Source: JBMNSK01 sp050945155
GTDB lineage: Bacteria > Actinomycetota > Coriobacteriia > Coriobacteriales > Eggerthellaceae
NCBI GenBank assembly: GCA_050945155.1
Contig: JBMNSK010000040.1
Location: 1 to 12,256, forward strand
DNA: 12,256 nucleotides
Direction of reading: 5' to 3'
Part shown: piece by piece, positions 5,491 to 12,256 of the stretch
Layout: every line of letters starts with the position of its first letter
How positions within the stretch are numbered: position 1 is the stretch's first letter
The notes under the pieces: generated by a model
The model's input: the letters and a program-made list of their open reading frames with translations, nothing else
Database searches by the model: none
What the model was told of the DNA's origin: nothing
Made by a program: the position numbers and the translations under genes

Positions 5491-8400
5491 GTGCTCATTA
5501 ACCAACTCACAGAGATATTGGAATCATCATCATGCTTGGATGCGTTTTGGTCCAAGCTTGATGCGGGAGAGGATGCGAGTCTCGGCATTGCTTCCTCAGC
5601 ACGCCCTTTTATGGTGGCAGCACGTTTTGCTCACAAACCACAGCCAACACTTGTGGTGGTAGCTGGGAAAGACCAGGCAACGACGTTTGCAAATAGCGTT
5701 GCTTCTTATCTCGGCGATGACAAGGTAATTATCTATCCAGACCGCGAGGACACACCTTTTAATGAGAAGAAGCGGTCGGTAAAAGATGTTGCCCGTCGCA
5801 TGGAAGCTGCATATGACTTGTATACCAATGAAAAGCTTGTCGTGGTTGCAAGTGCACGTGCCTTAATGCGGTGCCTGCCGCCAGCAAGTGAAAAAGTATG
5901 CGCGCCTCTTGTCTTTCAAGCAGGACTAGAGCTTGCAGATATGCCTCAGCCAAAAAAGCGTTTTTTAGAAAGCTTTGAGGATTTGCCTTTGCGCTTAGAG
6001 GACATGGGATTTCAAAACACGGGAGAACTTGATGGGCCTGGTACCTTTGCGATCCACGGCGGAGTAATAGATATTTATCCAGGAAATGTACCCTATCCCG
6101 TGCGTCTAGATTTTTTTGGCGACGAGCTCGACGAGATTCGTCGTATCGTACCGACCACCGGCCAGACCATTTCAAACCTTGATACGGTTTCTATATTTCC
6201 CGTTGTTGAGTATTCCTGCGCACATATTGTGCAGAAGAAAACAAAAGACAAGCTTGCTCGTCCTGCAAGAACCAATCCTGCCTTAAGGGAAATGCTTGAA
6301 GATCTTGAAGGCGGTCTTCGTTTCGAAGACGCAAGCGCACTGCTTCCGTATATCTACCATAAGACGGTAACTCTTGGTGCCTATACGACCGACCAAACTC
6401 TTTCAGTCCTTATTGAACCGCGTTCTCTTTTCGACGATGCCTCTCATGCCTTTGATGAAATTTCACAGGCTGCGCATGGTTCGAATATTGGTCTCGATGG
6501 TCTTTTCACCGAGCCTACGAAGATAGATTTTGGCGGTCATGAACGTGCGACCTACCTTTCTATAATGCGCGTAGGGGCAAACCTCGATGCAGAAATTCCT
6601 GTTAAGCGTGTAGAAGTAGCTGGTCATCCCGACAAGCTTTTTCAGCGTATGCACAGTCTCGTTGATGCGCGCTATACCATCATTTTTTCAGCGACAAACT
6701 ACCGTGCGCGTGAAGATATCAAGCTTGCATTCGTTGATTACGATTTGCCTATTCAAGACCTGACTCAAAAGAACAGAAGCTCTGATAACGAGTCTTCAGA
6801 CCCAAAGCTTCGTCGAGGCATCATCAATATCGTGGATAACCAGATTCCTCTGGGCATGATTGTCCCGAAAGCAAAGCTTGCCCTTATCAGTCTTTCTGAC
6901 ACGCAAGGTGCCCAATCCAGTAATTACCGCAAGTCGGTGGACATTACGCAGATTACCTTTCCCTATAAACCAGGAGACTATGTTGTCCACGCAGCTCATG
7001 GTGTTGCCCTTTTCAAAAATTTGGTTCGTCGTGAACTTGAGGGAACAGAGCGTGACTACCTGCTCTTGGAATATGCGGAAAACGACAAACTCTATGTGCC
7101 GGTTGAGCAGCTTGACCGCGTGACGAAATACGTTGGTCCTGAAGGAGCAAGCCCCCGCCTTACGCGCCTGAACACCTCAGACTGGTCTCGGGCAATGGCA
7201 AAAGCGCGGAAAGCAACGAAGAAACTCGCGTTTGACCTTGTGGACATCTATACCCGTCGTGCGACTGTACAAGGATATAAGTTCAGCGAAGATACGCTTT
7301 GGCAAAAAGAGATGGAAGATGCGTTTCCCTATGATGAGACCCCCGACCAACTTGCTGCCATTGCAGATGTTAAAAAGGACATGCAGTCCTCAAAACCAAT
7401 GGATAGACTTATCTGTGGTGATGTCGGGTTCGGAAAAACTGAAGTAGCTCTGCGCGCAGCGTTTAAGGCGACGCAAGACCACAAACAGGTCATGGTCTTG
7501 TGTCCGACGACCATTCTTGCGCAGCAACATTTCATTACCTTTAAAGAGCGGTGTGAACCTTTTGGGGTAAGCGTTGAAGTCCTTTCACGCTTTCGTAGCC
7601 CAGCTGAGCAAAAAAAGACACTCGAGGAATTTGCGTCGGGGGATCTGGATATTTTGGTTGGAACGCACCGTTTACTCTCGCGTGATGTAAACCCGCATGA
7701 TTTGGGTTTGGTCATAATCGATGAAGAGCAGCGTTTCGGAGTCGGTCATAAAGAACAGCTGAAGAATTTGCGTGAATACATAGATGTGCTTGCCCTTTCG
7801 GCAACGCCTATTCCGCGCACGATGCAGATGTCTCTTTCGGGTGTACGGGATGTGAGTCTTATTCTCACGCCGCCAAGCGAACGTCGCCCGGTAGAAGTGC
7901 ACGTAGGGGAGTGGGATCCCGACGTCGTTTCACAGGCTATTCGACGCGAACTGGCGCGCAAAGGCCAGGTCTACTATGTTTCAAACCGCGTGAAAACAAT
8001 CGAAGATGCAGTTGCTCGGGTGGGGGCTGCCGTGGGCGAGGCGCGTATTGGTTTGGCGCACGGTCAAATGGATAAAGACGAGCTTGAGCGCATAATGGAA
8101 GACTTTGCGGCAGGAGAGTTCGATGTTTTAGTGGCCACAACCATCATTGAAAGCGGCATCGACAACCCCCATACCAATACCCTCATCATCGAGGACTCTC
8201 AACGTCTTGGTCTAGCGCAGATGTACCAACTTAAAGGTCGTGTAGGCAGGTCTGCCGTTCAGGCCTATGCGTACTTCATGTTCCCTGAGCGCGTTCCTTT
8301 AACACAAGAAGCCATAGCTCGCCTTGAAGCACTCAACGAATTCCAAGACCTCGGAAGTGGCATTCGTATCGCTATGCGAGACTTGGAGATTCGTGGTGCC

Positions 8401-9000
8401 GGAAATCTTTTGGGTGCGGAGCAAAGCGGCAATATGTCAGCTGTTGGATTTGATTTGTTTGCTCAAATGCTTGCTTCGGCAGTAAATGCTACTCGTGAGG
8501 GAAACCTCAAGGCGCTTGATGAACTACCTGCTGCACTTTCAGATATTACGGTTAATATTCCCGGACATACCTACATTCCGGAGGAATACATTCCTGATGC
8601 TGATGAGCGGGTGCTTTGGTATCGCCGTCTCGCTTCTGCATCAACAGAAGCTGCGGTTGACGAACTATACTCCGAAATGCTTTCTTCTCGTCCTGAAATG
8701 CCGCAGGCTACGCGCAATCTTTTCAATAAAGCACGCATTAAGGCACTTGCTCATGACCACCATATTCGCCTGATTTCAGTCGTATCTGGAAGACTGGTAG
8801 TTGAACCTATTGAAATACCGTCACGGGTGATGACAAAACTGCGCCGCGCCGGTGGGCGTTATCTGGTCGACAAACGCAAGCTCCGTTTGCCGCTGCGCTA
8901 TTTTGCTGTAGAGAAAGATGACGATTTATTAGAGCCGGTATACCGCTTTTTAAAGGACTTAGTTGAAAAGCCCGAAGACAGCGAGGTTTCTGCAATCTAG
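5491..9000 (+). CDS. mfd: transcription-repair coupling factor
   Basis: The 1169-residue protein (E. coli 1148) removes RNA polymerase stalled at DNA lesions and recruits UvrA. Domains in order: a UvrB-like N-terminal module (about 1-340) without a functional Walker A; the RNA polymerase-interacting CarD-like domain starting PYKPGDYVVHAAHG (491-504); the RecG-like superfamily 2 translocase with Walker A GDVGFGKT (643-650, Lys649), DEEQ box (744-747), SATPIPRT (770-777) and QLKGRVGRS (913-921); the translocation-in-RecG motif around 963-980 (RDLEIRGAGNLLG); and the C-terminal autoinhibitory domain (about 1040-1169). All motor motifs are intact. The start is GTG at 5491: an in-frame TAA at 5476-5478 rules out anything further upstream. 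AAAGG at 5471-5475 is rather far away (15 bases), so AAGAAAG at 5477-5483 may serve instead. It is transcribed divergently from the HgdC-like operon and is monocistronic. Confidence 0.98.
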   Translation: MLINQLTEILESSSCLDAFWSKLDAGEDASLGIASSARPFMVAARFAHKPQPTLVVVAGKDQATTFANSVASYLGDDKVIIYPDREDTPFNEKKRSVKDVARRMEAAYDLYTNEKLVVVASARALMRCLPPASEKVCAPLVFQAGLELADMPQPKKRFLESFEDLPLRLEDMGFQNTGELDGPGTFAIHGGVIDIYPGNVPYPVRLDFFGDELDEIRRIVPTTGQTISNLDTVSIFPVVEYSCAHIVQKKTKDKLARPARTNPALREMLEDLEGGLRFEDASALLPYIYHKTVTLGAYTTDQTLSVLIEPRSLFDDASHAFDEISQAAHGSNIGLDGLFTEPTKIDFGGHERATYLSIMRVGANLDAEIPVKRVEVAGHPDKLFQRMHSLVDARYTIIFSATNYRAREDIKLAFVDYDLPIQDLTQKNRSSDNESSDPKLRRGIINIVDNQIPLGMIVPKAKLALISLSDTQGAQSSNYRKSVDITQITFPYKPGDYVVHAAHGVALFKNLVRRELEGTERDYLLLEYAENDKLYVPVEQLDRVTKYVGPEGASPRLTRLNTSDWSRAMAKARKATKKLAFDLVDIYTRRATVQGYKFSEDTLWQKEMEDAFPYDETPDQLAAIADVKKDMQSSKPMDRLICGDVGFGKTEVALRAAFKATQDHKQVMVLCPTTILAQQHFITFKERCEPFGVSVEVLSRFRSPAEQKKTLEEFASGDLDILVGTHRLLSRDVNPHDLGLVIIDEEQRFGVGHKEQLKNLREYIDVLALSATPIPRTMQMSLSGVRDVSLILTPPSERRPVEVHVGEWDPDVVSQAIRRELARKGQVYYVSNRVKTIEDAVARVGAAVGEARIGLAHGQMDKDELERIMEDFAAGEFDVLVATTIIESGIDNPHTNTLIIEDSQRLGLAQMYQLKGRVGRSAVQAYAYFMFPERVPLTQEAIARLEALNEFQDLGSGIRIAMRDLEIRGAGNLLGAEQSGNMSAVGFDLFAQMLASAVNATREGNLKALDELPAALSDITVNIPGHTYIPEEYIPDADERVLWYRRLASASTEAAVDELYSEMLSSRPEMPQATRNLFNKARIKALAHDHHIRLISVVSGRLVVEPIEIPSRVMTKLRRAGGRYLVDKRKLRLPLRYFAVEKDDDLLEPVYRFLKDLVEKPEDSEVSAI

Positions 9001-9011
9001 TTGCGAGCGCC

Positions 9012-9416
9012 TTAGCTTACGCGGTAGCATGTGGCAGTCATCGTGGCCACATGCGTTCCCAGTTCGTCTTTAATGTCGACGGTAAAAAAGGCGGCATGCC
9101 TTCCAAGCCGGTCTGCGGTGCATGTCGCAATAAGCTTTGTACCCCGTGCTCTATCGAAATAACGGATGTTGTTGTCAATCGATACCGTAGGCGGCTGGCC
9201 CACGTTGCAGGCCACTGCTAAGCAAAAATCTGCCAGTGTGAATATGGCTCCTCCCATGGGGTAGCCTTGGGCGTTGTTATGTTTTTCGCTTAAATCAAGT
9301 CCGCAAACTGCATAGCCTTTTTTACCTTCAATGACATAGCAGCCCGCGCCAGTAGCAAATTGGTCATTTTTAAAAAACTCACGAAGTTCTTCGCGGGTTG
9401 GATTATCCGAAAGCAT
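9012..9416 (-). CDS. PaaI-like hotdog-fold acyl-CoA thioesterase
   Basis: The 134-residue protein has the single hotdog domain of the PaaI/YbgC-like thioesterases, which hydrolyse acyl- or aryl-CoA thioesters, usually as tetramers in the cytoplasm. The key helix, GGAIFTLADFCLAVACN (55-71), is well conserved and contains the catalytic Asp (Asp63, equivalent to Asp61 of E. coli PaaI). The residue corresponding to PaaI His52 is Met54 (GYPMGG), a variant that also seems familiar from clostridial relatives. The N-terminal HNNAQG (46-51) and the closing ATCYRV strand fit the fold. The ATG at 9416 has GAGG six bases upstream (9423-9426). It follows gltX by 72 bp on the same strand and is convergent with mfd, 11 bp apart. 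The substrate is unknown; in an anaerobe with HgdC-like enzymes a housekeeping CoA-releasing role is possible. Confidence 0.9.
   Translation of the reverse strand: MLSDNPTREELREFFKNDQFATGAGCYVIEGKKGYAVCGLDLSEKHNNAQGYPMGGAIFTLADFCLAVACNVGQPPTVSIDNNIRYFDRARGTKLIATCTADRLGRHAAFFTVDIKDELGTHVATMTATCYRVS
9027..9054. repeat. perfect nine-pair dyad at the mfd/thioesterase convergent end
   Basis: GCATGTGGC at 9027-9035 and GCCACATGC at 9046-9054 form a perfect stem with a 10-base loop. It begins 27 bases after the mfd stop and lies inside the last codons of the thioesterase gene. No T-run follows it in either direction, so it would be an unusual or Rho-assisted terminator, or a 3'-end stabilising hairpin for the mfd transcript. 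Confidence 0.45.
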
Positions 9417-9445
9417 TTCTTACCTCTTTTTTAGTCTCGCCTTTG

Positions 9446-9468
9446 ATGCCTTTCTAGTACAAAGGCAT
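9446..9468 (-). terminator. hairpin between gltX and the thioesterase gene
   Basis: ATGCCTTT at 9446-9453 pairs perfectly with AAAGGCAT at 9461-9468 (eight pairs, seven-base loop), about 20 bases after the gltX stop on the minus strand. The downstream minus-strand sequence (CAAAGGCGAG) lacks a U-tract, so termination would be partial at best. It may set the relative level of the thioesterase transcript or mark an RNA processing point. Confidence 0.4.
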
Positions 9469-9488
9469 TATGGAGAGCAAGCCGGTTC

Positions 9489-10982
9489 CTAAGAATTCCA
9501 AACTTCGTTAAGCGTTTGGTCGATGCGCGCTAAGACGTCATCGCGGTTCAGGAGTTCGATACTTTCAAATAGCGGAGGAGAAACCATATTGCCGCACACA
9601 GCTACTCGTAGCGGTTGAAAGAGAAACTTTGCTTTCATGTCGAGCGTATCGCAGAGCGCACGGCACGCATCTTGCAAAACATCGGTCTCCCAGGCATAGG
9701 ATGTATCGGCGAGAATAGCGCGACAGGCTTTGAGGGCCTCATCAGCGCGGCTTCCTTCTTTAAGAAGCACCTTCCGCACAGATTTTTCGTCAAGTTCTAC
9801 TTTGTTGCCCCAAAACATATAGGAGAGTTTTGCAGGAATTTCATCGAGCCGCACTAAGCGCTCGGCAACCAAGGGGTAGAGCTTTTCATACCAGTTATGG
9901 TTCTGTTCGATATCTTGGGGATCTGCGCCCGCTTGGACAAGCCAGTCCTTTGACAAATCGACCCAGGCGCTTGCCCCGAGCTGTCGGATATAAACGCCGT
10001 TCATCCAGTCAAGCTTTGTTTCATCAAAGATAGCGTCTTTGCGGTTAATACGTTCAAGGCTAAATGACGAGCAGAGCGTTTTGCGGTCGATGATAGTTGT
10101 TTCGCCGTCAAGCGACCATCCCAACAAGGCAAGGAAGTTCACCATCGTGTCGGGTAGGTATCCGCGGTCGCGGTACTCTTCAACACTTGTTGCGCCATGG
10201 CGCTTAGAAAGTTTGTGTCCGTCCTCACCGAGAATCATCGATAGGTGAGCGAAGTGGGGGATAGGTTTATTGAGCGCCTCGTAGATAAGAATTTGACGCG
10301 GTGTATTCGACAGGTGGTCATCACCACGGATAACGTGAGTAATTTGCATGTTTGCGTCGTCGCATACAACCGCGAAGTTATAAGTCGGCGTACCGTCGGT
10401 CCTCACAACAATCATGTCGTCCATAACGTCTGCCGGAAAACTCATATGTCCATAAACGGCGTCATCGAATTCTATTGGACCATGATTAAGAGGCACTTTA
10501 AGACGCCACACATAGGGTTCACCTGCATCAATGCGACGCTTAGCTTCTTCAGGGTCAAGGTCGCGGCAGGTGCGGTCGTATCCGGAGTACCCTTGACCAC
10601 TTGCTTCAGCCTGAGCACGTTTCGCGTCAAGTTCTTCTTTTGTGCAGAAGCAGGGATATACCGCATCATGCGCTTTCAGGTATTCAAGGGCTTCGGTATA
10701 GGTGTCGGTGCGCTGCATCTGGAAATAGGGTCCAAAATCGCCGCCAACACCGGGACCTTCATCCCAGTCAAGCTCCATCCACTTCATAGCATCAAGAATG
10801 ACACGCACGTTTTCTTCTGTTGAACGCTCCGGGTCCGTATCCTCAATGCGAAGAATAAAGGCTCCGCCTGTAGCTCTTGCAAAAGCCCAGTTATAAATTG
10901 CCGTCCGGGCACCGCCGATATGGAGCCTGCCCGTTGGGCTGGGGGCGAAACGTACACGTACTTTTTCATTTTGAGCGCTCAT
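9489..10982 (-). CDS. gltX: glutamyl-tRNA synthetase
   Basis: The 497-residue class I aminoacyl-tRNA synthetase joins glutamate to tRNA(Glu). The HIGH signature is FAPSPTGRLHIGG (12-24), and the KMSKS signature is KLSKR (257-261). Cys111, Cys113 and Cys139 recall the zinc-binding insert of the E. coli enzyme, but the fourth position is Asp rather than His (CRD), so zinc binding is uncertain. The anticodon-binding helical region fills the C-terminal third. The start at 10982 is chosen over an in-frame codon at 11060: the family begins just before VRVRFAPSPTG, AGGA lies five bases upstream (10988-10991), and the longer version would run 71 bp into the upstream gene. It begins 7 bp after the stop of the membrane-protein gene. 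Whether it also charges tRNA(Gln) depends on a GatCAB amidotransferase not in view. Confidence 0.97.
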   Translation of the reverse strand: MSAQNEKVRVRFAPSPTGRLHIGGARTAIYNWAFARATGGAFILRIEDTDPERSTEENVRVILDAMKWMELDWDEGPGVGGDFGPYFQMQRTDTYTEALEYLKAHDAVYPCFCTKEELDAKRAQAEASGQGYSGYDRTCRDLDPEEAKRRIDAGEPYVWRLKVPLNHGPIEFDDAVYGHMSFPADVMDDMIVVRTDGTPTYNFAVVCDDANMQITHVIRGDDHLSNTPRQILIYEALNKPIPHFAHLSMILGEDGHKLSKRHGATSVEEYRDRGYLPDTMVNFLALLGWSLDGETTIIDRKTLCSSFSLERINRKDAIFDETKLDWMNGVYIRQLGASAWVDLSKDWLVQAGADPQDIEQNHNWYEKLYPLVAERLVRLDEIPAKLSYMFWGNKVELDEKSVRKVLLKEGSRADEALKACRAILADTSYAWETDVLQDACRALCDTLDMKAKFLFQPLRVAVCGNMVSPPLFESIELLNRDDVLARIDQTLNEVWNS

Positions 10983-10989
10983 GAATGTC

Positions 10990-11805
10990 CTATCTTTGTT
11001 TTGTTGCCATGCTATTTGGTCTTGTGCCGCTTTGAGCTTGGCGTATAAGGATTCTTCCAAGTACGATTGCTAGTATAGAAGCCCCGGCGCTAGCTGCAAA
11101 CCAAATCCCTGCCATCGCAATCCAAAAATTTTGTGGATACATACATATCAGAAGCGAGTCTATCGGAAATGTCCAGGTTCCGTTTGCGAAAAAGAGGCTA
11201 TGAAAAAAGGCGAAAAAGCTTGAAAAGTTGAGAGCGGCCCAAAGGCCACAGACACAAAAGAGCGCCAATACGAAACGCCCGGTATTTCTTAAAACACGAC
11301 CCAACGCCGCACACCCTTCTTTTCTTCCGCAGAAAATAAGACCTACACAGGCAACACCGGCGATAAGAAAAAGCGGAAGGCGTACACCTGCAACAACCTC
11401 GTACACGTCATCAAGGTGAGATATCGCATTTTCATCAAGAACGAAATGATAGGACGCTGTTGCAAGACCCGCTTGAACGGCCTCGATATCATCTGAGGAA
11501 TCGGGGAGGTCGGGAAGGTGCATCTTGCTGTTTTTTGGCGCGTAACCAGAGTCGATGAGGTGCGTATTTATTTCGTACAGAACGCGGTCGAGCGATTCGC
11601 GGTTATGCGCTCCTACCGTATAGTCCCGTGTAGCTTCTCCGCAGTACACCAGATCATCATGGGAAAACGGCGAGAGCGCATCAGCACTGTAGGTATTGCA
11701 GAGCATGGTCGTAGTTGGTGGCAGTGCACAGAGGGCAAAACCGAAAGCCAAGATGGTAATACCAAGGCAGACACCTGTTATGAGTTTGATAAGGAAAGAT
11801 TTCAC
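10990..11805 (-). CDS. DUF1461/TIGR01906-family membrane protein, Lit-like
   Basis: The 271-residue protein has about four membrane segments (about 5-28, 143-160, 176-205 and 227-254) and a large loop (about 30-140) that should face outside. Diagnostic DUF1461 features are HLDDV (130-134), just before the second membrane segment, and the block FFAFFHSLFFANGTWTFPID (197-216) followed by PQNFW (224-228). Characterised relatives in Enterococcus and Bacillus include Lit, which moves an acyl chain within bacterial lipoproteins to give the lyso form; whether this protein shares that activity is unproven. It is longer than typical members because of the loop, and Cys-rich for a membrane protein. The start is GTG at 11805, two bases after the stop of the upstream gene, with no strong ribosome binding site, which suggests translational coupling. 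It ends 7 bp before gltX. Confidence 0.8.
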   Translation of the reverse strand: MKSFLIKLITGVCLGITILAFGFALCALPPTTTMLCNTYSADALSPFSHDDLVYCGEATRDYTVGAHNRESLDRVLYEINTHLIDSGYAPKNSKMHLPDLPDSSDDIEAVQAGLATASYHFVLDENAISHLDDVYEVVAGVRLPLFLIAGVACVGLIFCGRKEGCAALGRVLRNTGRFVLALFCVCGLWAALNFSSFFAFFHSLFFANGTWTFPIDSLLICMYPQNFWIAMAGIWFAASAGASILAIVLGRILIRQAQSGTRPNSMATKQR

Positions 11806-11807
11806 GC

Positions 11808-12256
11808 TTACTGTTCCAAATCTACCCAGATGGTTGCTTGAGTTATGCCTTCGCGCGGTTTCGAAATAGTGGGATAGGGGCCAAGACGGCTGAATACGCC
11901 TTGGAATTTGCCGTCATATAGGTACAGACCATTGAGGTTGTTGTAATATGACGCATCCCAACTAATCTCCGCATCAGAGAGCGTCTCGATTCCCCTATCA
12001 GGTTTGAGTGTTGCTGTTTTGTAGGCAGTGATATAGCGCTGTGCTATGAATGGGTAACCCTTGTTTCCGTTGGCGCAGTCTTTGACACACTGTACCCACG
12101 CATCTTGGCGAAAGTCTTTACCTGCAAAGACATCTTCGGCTCCATAGTGGTCGGTGGGCTTAATAATCCATGAGTTTTTATTCTCCAGGATTTCATCCAG
12201 ATCAATGAAACGCGAGTCAAGATGAGTGGTGCGGGGAACTGTTTTCTTGACGAATT
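11808..12256 (-). CDS. ATP-grasp-like protein (glutathionylspermidine synthase-like or circularly permuted type), 5'-truncated by the window edge
   Basis: An open frame enters from the right edge and ends with TAA at 11808-11810, giving 148 C-terminal residues. There is no Met codon anywhere in it, so simple start-based gene callers miss it inside this window. The segment NSWIIKPTDHYGAEDVFAGK (27-46) resembles the ATP-binding Lys motif of ATP-grasp ligases (Lys32), followed by PFIAQRYI (68-75). The closing GLYLYDGKFQGVFSRLG (109-125) recalls permuted ATP-grasp proteins such as those related to glutathionylspermidine synthase. Such enzymes form amide bonds through acyl-phosphates. The gene end is two bases from the start of the Lit-like gene, so the two are co-transcribed. 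That it is a real coding region is clear from the long open frame and gene spacing; the family call is moderate and the substrate unknown. Confidence 0.7.
   Translation of the reverse strand, partial: FVKKTVPRTTHLDSRFIDLDEILENKNSWIIKPTDHYGAEDVFAGKDFRQDAWVQCVKDCANGNKGYPFIAQRYITAYKTATLKPDRGIETLSDAEISWDASYYNNLNGLYLYDGKFQGVFSRLGPYPTISKPREGITQATIWVDLEQ

Noticed and set aside
5759..6175. 138-codon open frame on the minus strand inside mfd
   Set aside because: It is antisense to a well-conserved Mfd domain, with no family features and no ribosome binding site argument; a chance shadow.
10245..10823. 192-codon open frame on the plus strand inside gltX
   Set aside because: Antisense to the gltX catalytic domain; no recognisable domain of its own.
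10983..11060. Longer gltX start adding 26 residues
   Set aside because: It would overlap the membrane-protein gene by 71 bp, adds residues not typical of the family, and an AGGA site sits properly before the ATG at 10982.
1..12256. CRISPR array, insertion sequence, attachment site or prophage
   Set aside because: No regularly spaced direct repeats, transposase or integrase motifs, or terminal inverted repeats with target duplications were seen; gene content is housekeeping and metabolic.

Overview
The window looks like chromosomal DNA of a strictly anaerobic bacterium of moderate GC content, most likely in the class Coriobacteriia (Actinomycetota). The evidence is a free-standing CarD-type RNA polymerase-binding protein, oxygen-sensitive iron-sulfur enzymes of the 2-hydroxyacyl-CoA dehydratase activator type, and a [NiFe]-hydrogenase maturation protease. 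Genus is not resolved; Eggerthellaceae or Atopobiaceae with near-50% GC are plausible guesses. Nine protein genes are supported: seven complete, one cut at each window edge. No rRNA, tRNA, CRISPR array, insertion sequence or prophage gene was seen.

Layout: (1) 1-386, + strand, the 3' part of a HyaD/HybD-type hydrogenase maturation endopeptidase, implying a [NiFe]-hydrogenase operon just outside the window. (2) 438-977, - strand, carD, with an extended -10 promoter and a hairpin-bearing leader. (3) 1275-5268, - strand, a compact four-gene operon, in transcription order: a COG3580-like protein, a COG3581-like protein, an HgdC-type ATPase activator, and nth (endonuclease III). The first three are separate-gene versions of a set that many anaerobes encode as one very long activase/dehydratase-like protein. 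Gene joints of 14 bp overlap, 4 bp overlap and 13 bp gap suggest translational coupling. (4) 5269-5490, a divergent intergenic region holding two clear inverted repeats. (5) 5491-9000, + strand, mfd, transcription-repair coupling factor. (6) 9012-11805 and on to the right edge, - strand, a second compact cluster in transcription order: an ATP-grasp-like protein (cut by the window edge), a DUF1461/Lit-like membrane protein, gltX, and a hotdog-fold thioesterase.

Functionally, CarD and Mfd share the same RNA polymerase beta-lobe interaction fold, and both act on transcription; Mfd and Nth are also both DNA-repair proteins. The HgdC-like set should perform ATP-driven low-potential electron transfer on an unknown substrate. 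The cluster ATP-grasp / Lit-like / gltX is tightly packed and may link a peptide-ligase-like activity and lipoprotein or membrane modification with glutamyl-tRNA synthesis, although co-transcription alone does not prove a joint pathway.

Nothing in the window is clearly a new mobile or defence system. The points most worth a second look are the split HgdC-like cassette, the dyads in the mfd divergent region, the Trp-free CarD, and the ATP-grasp/Lit-like pair upstream of gltX.
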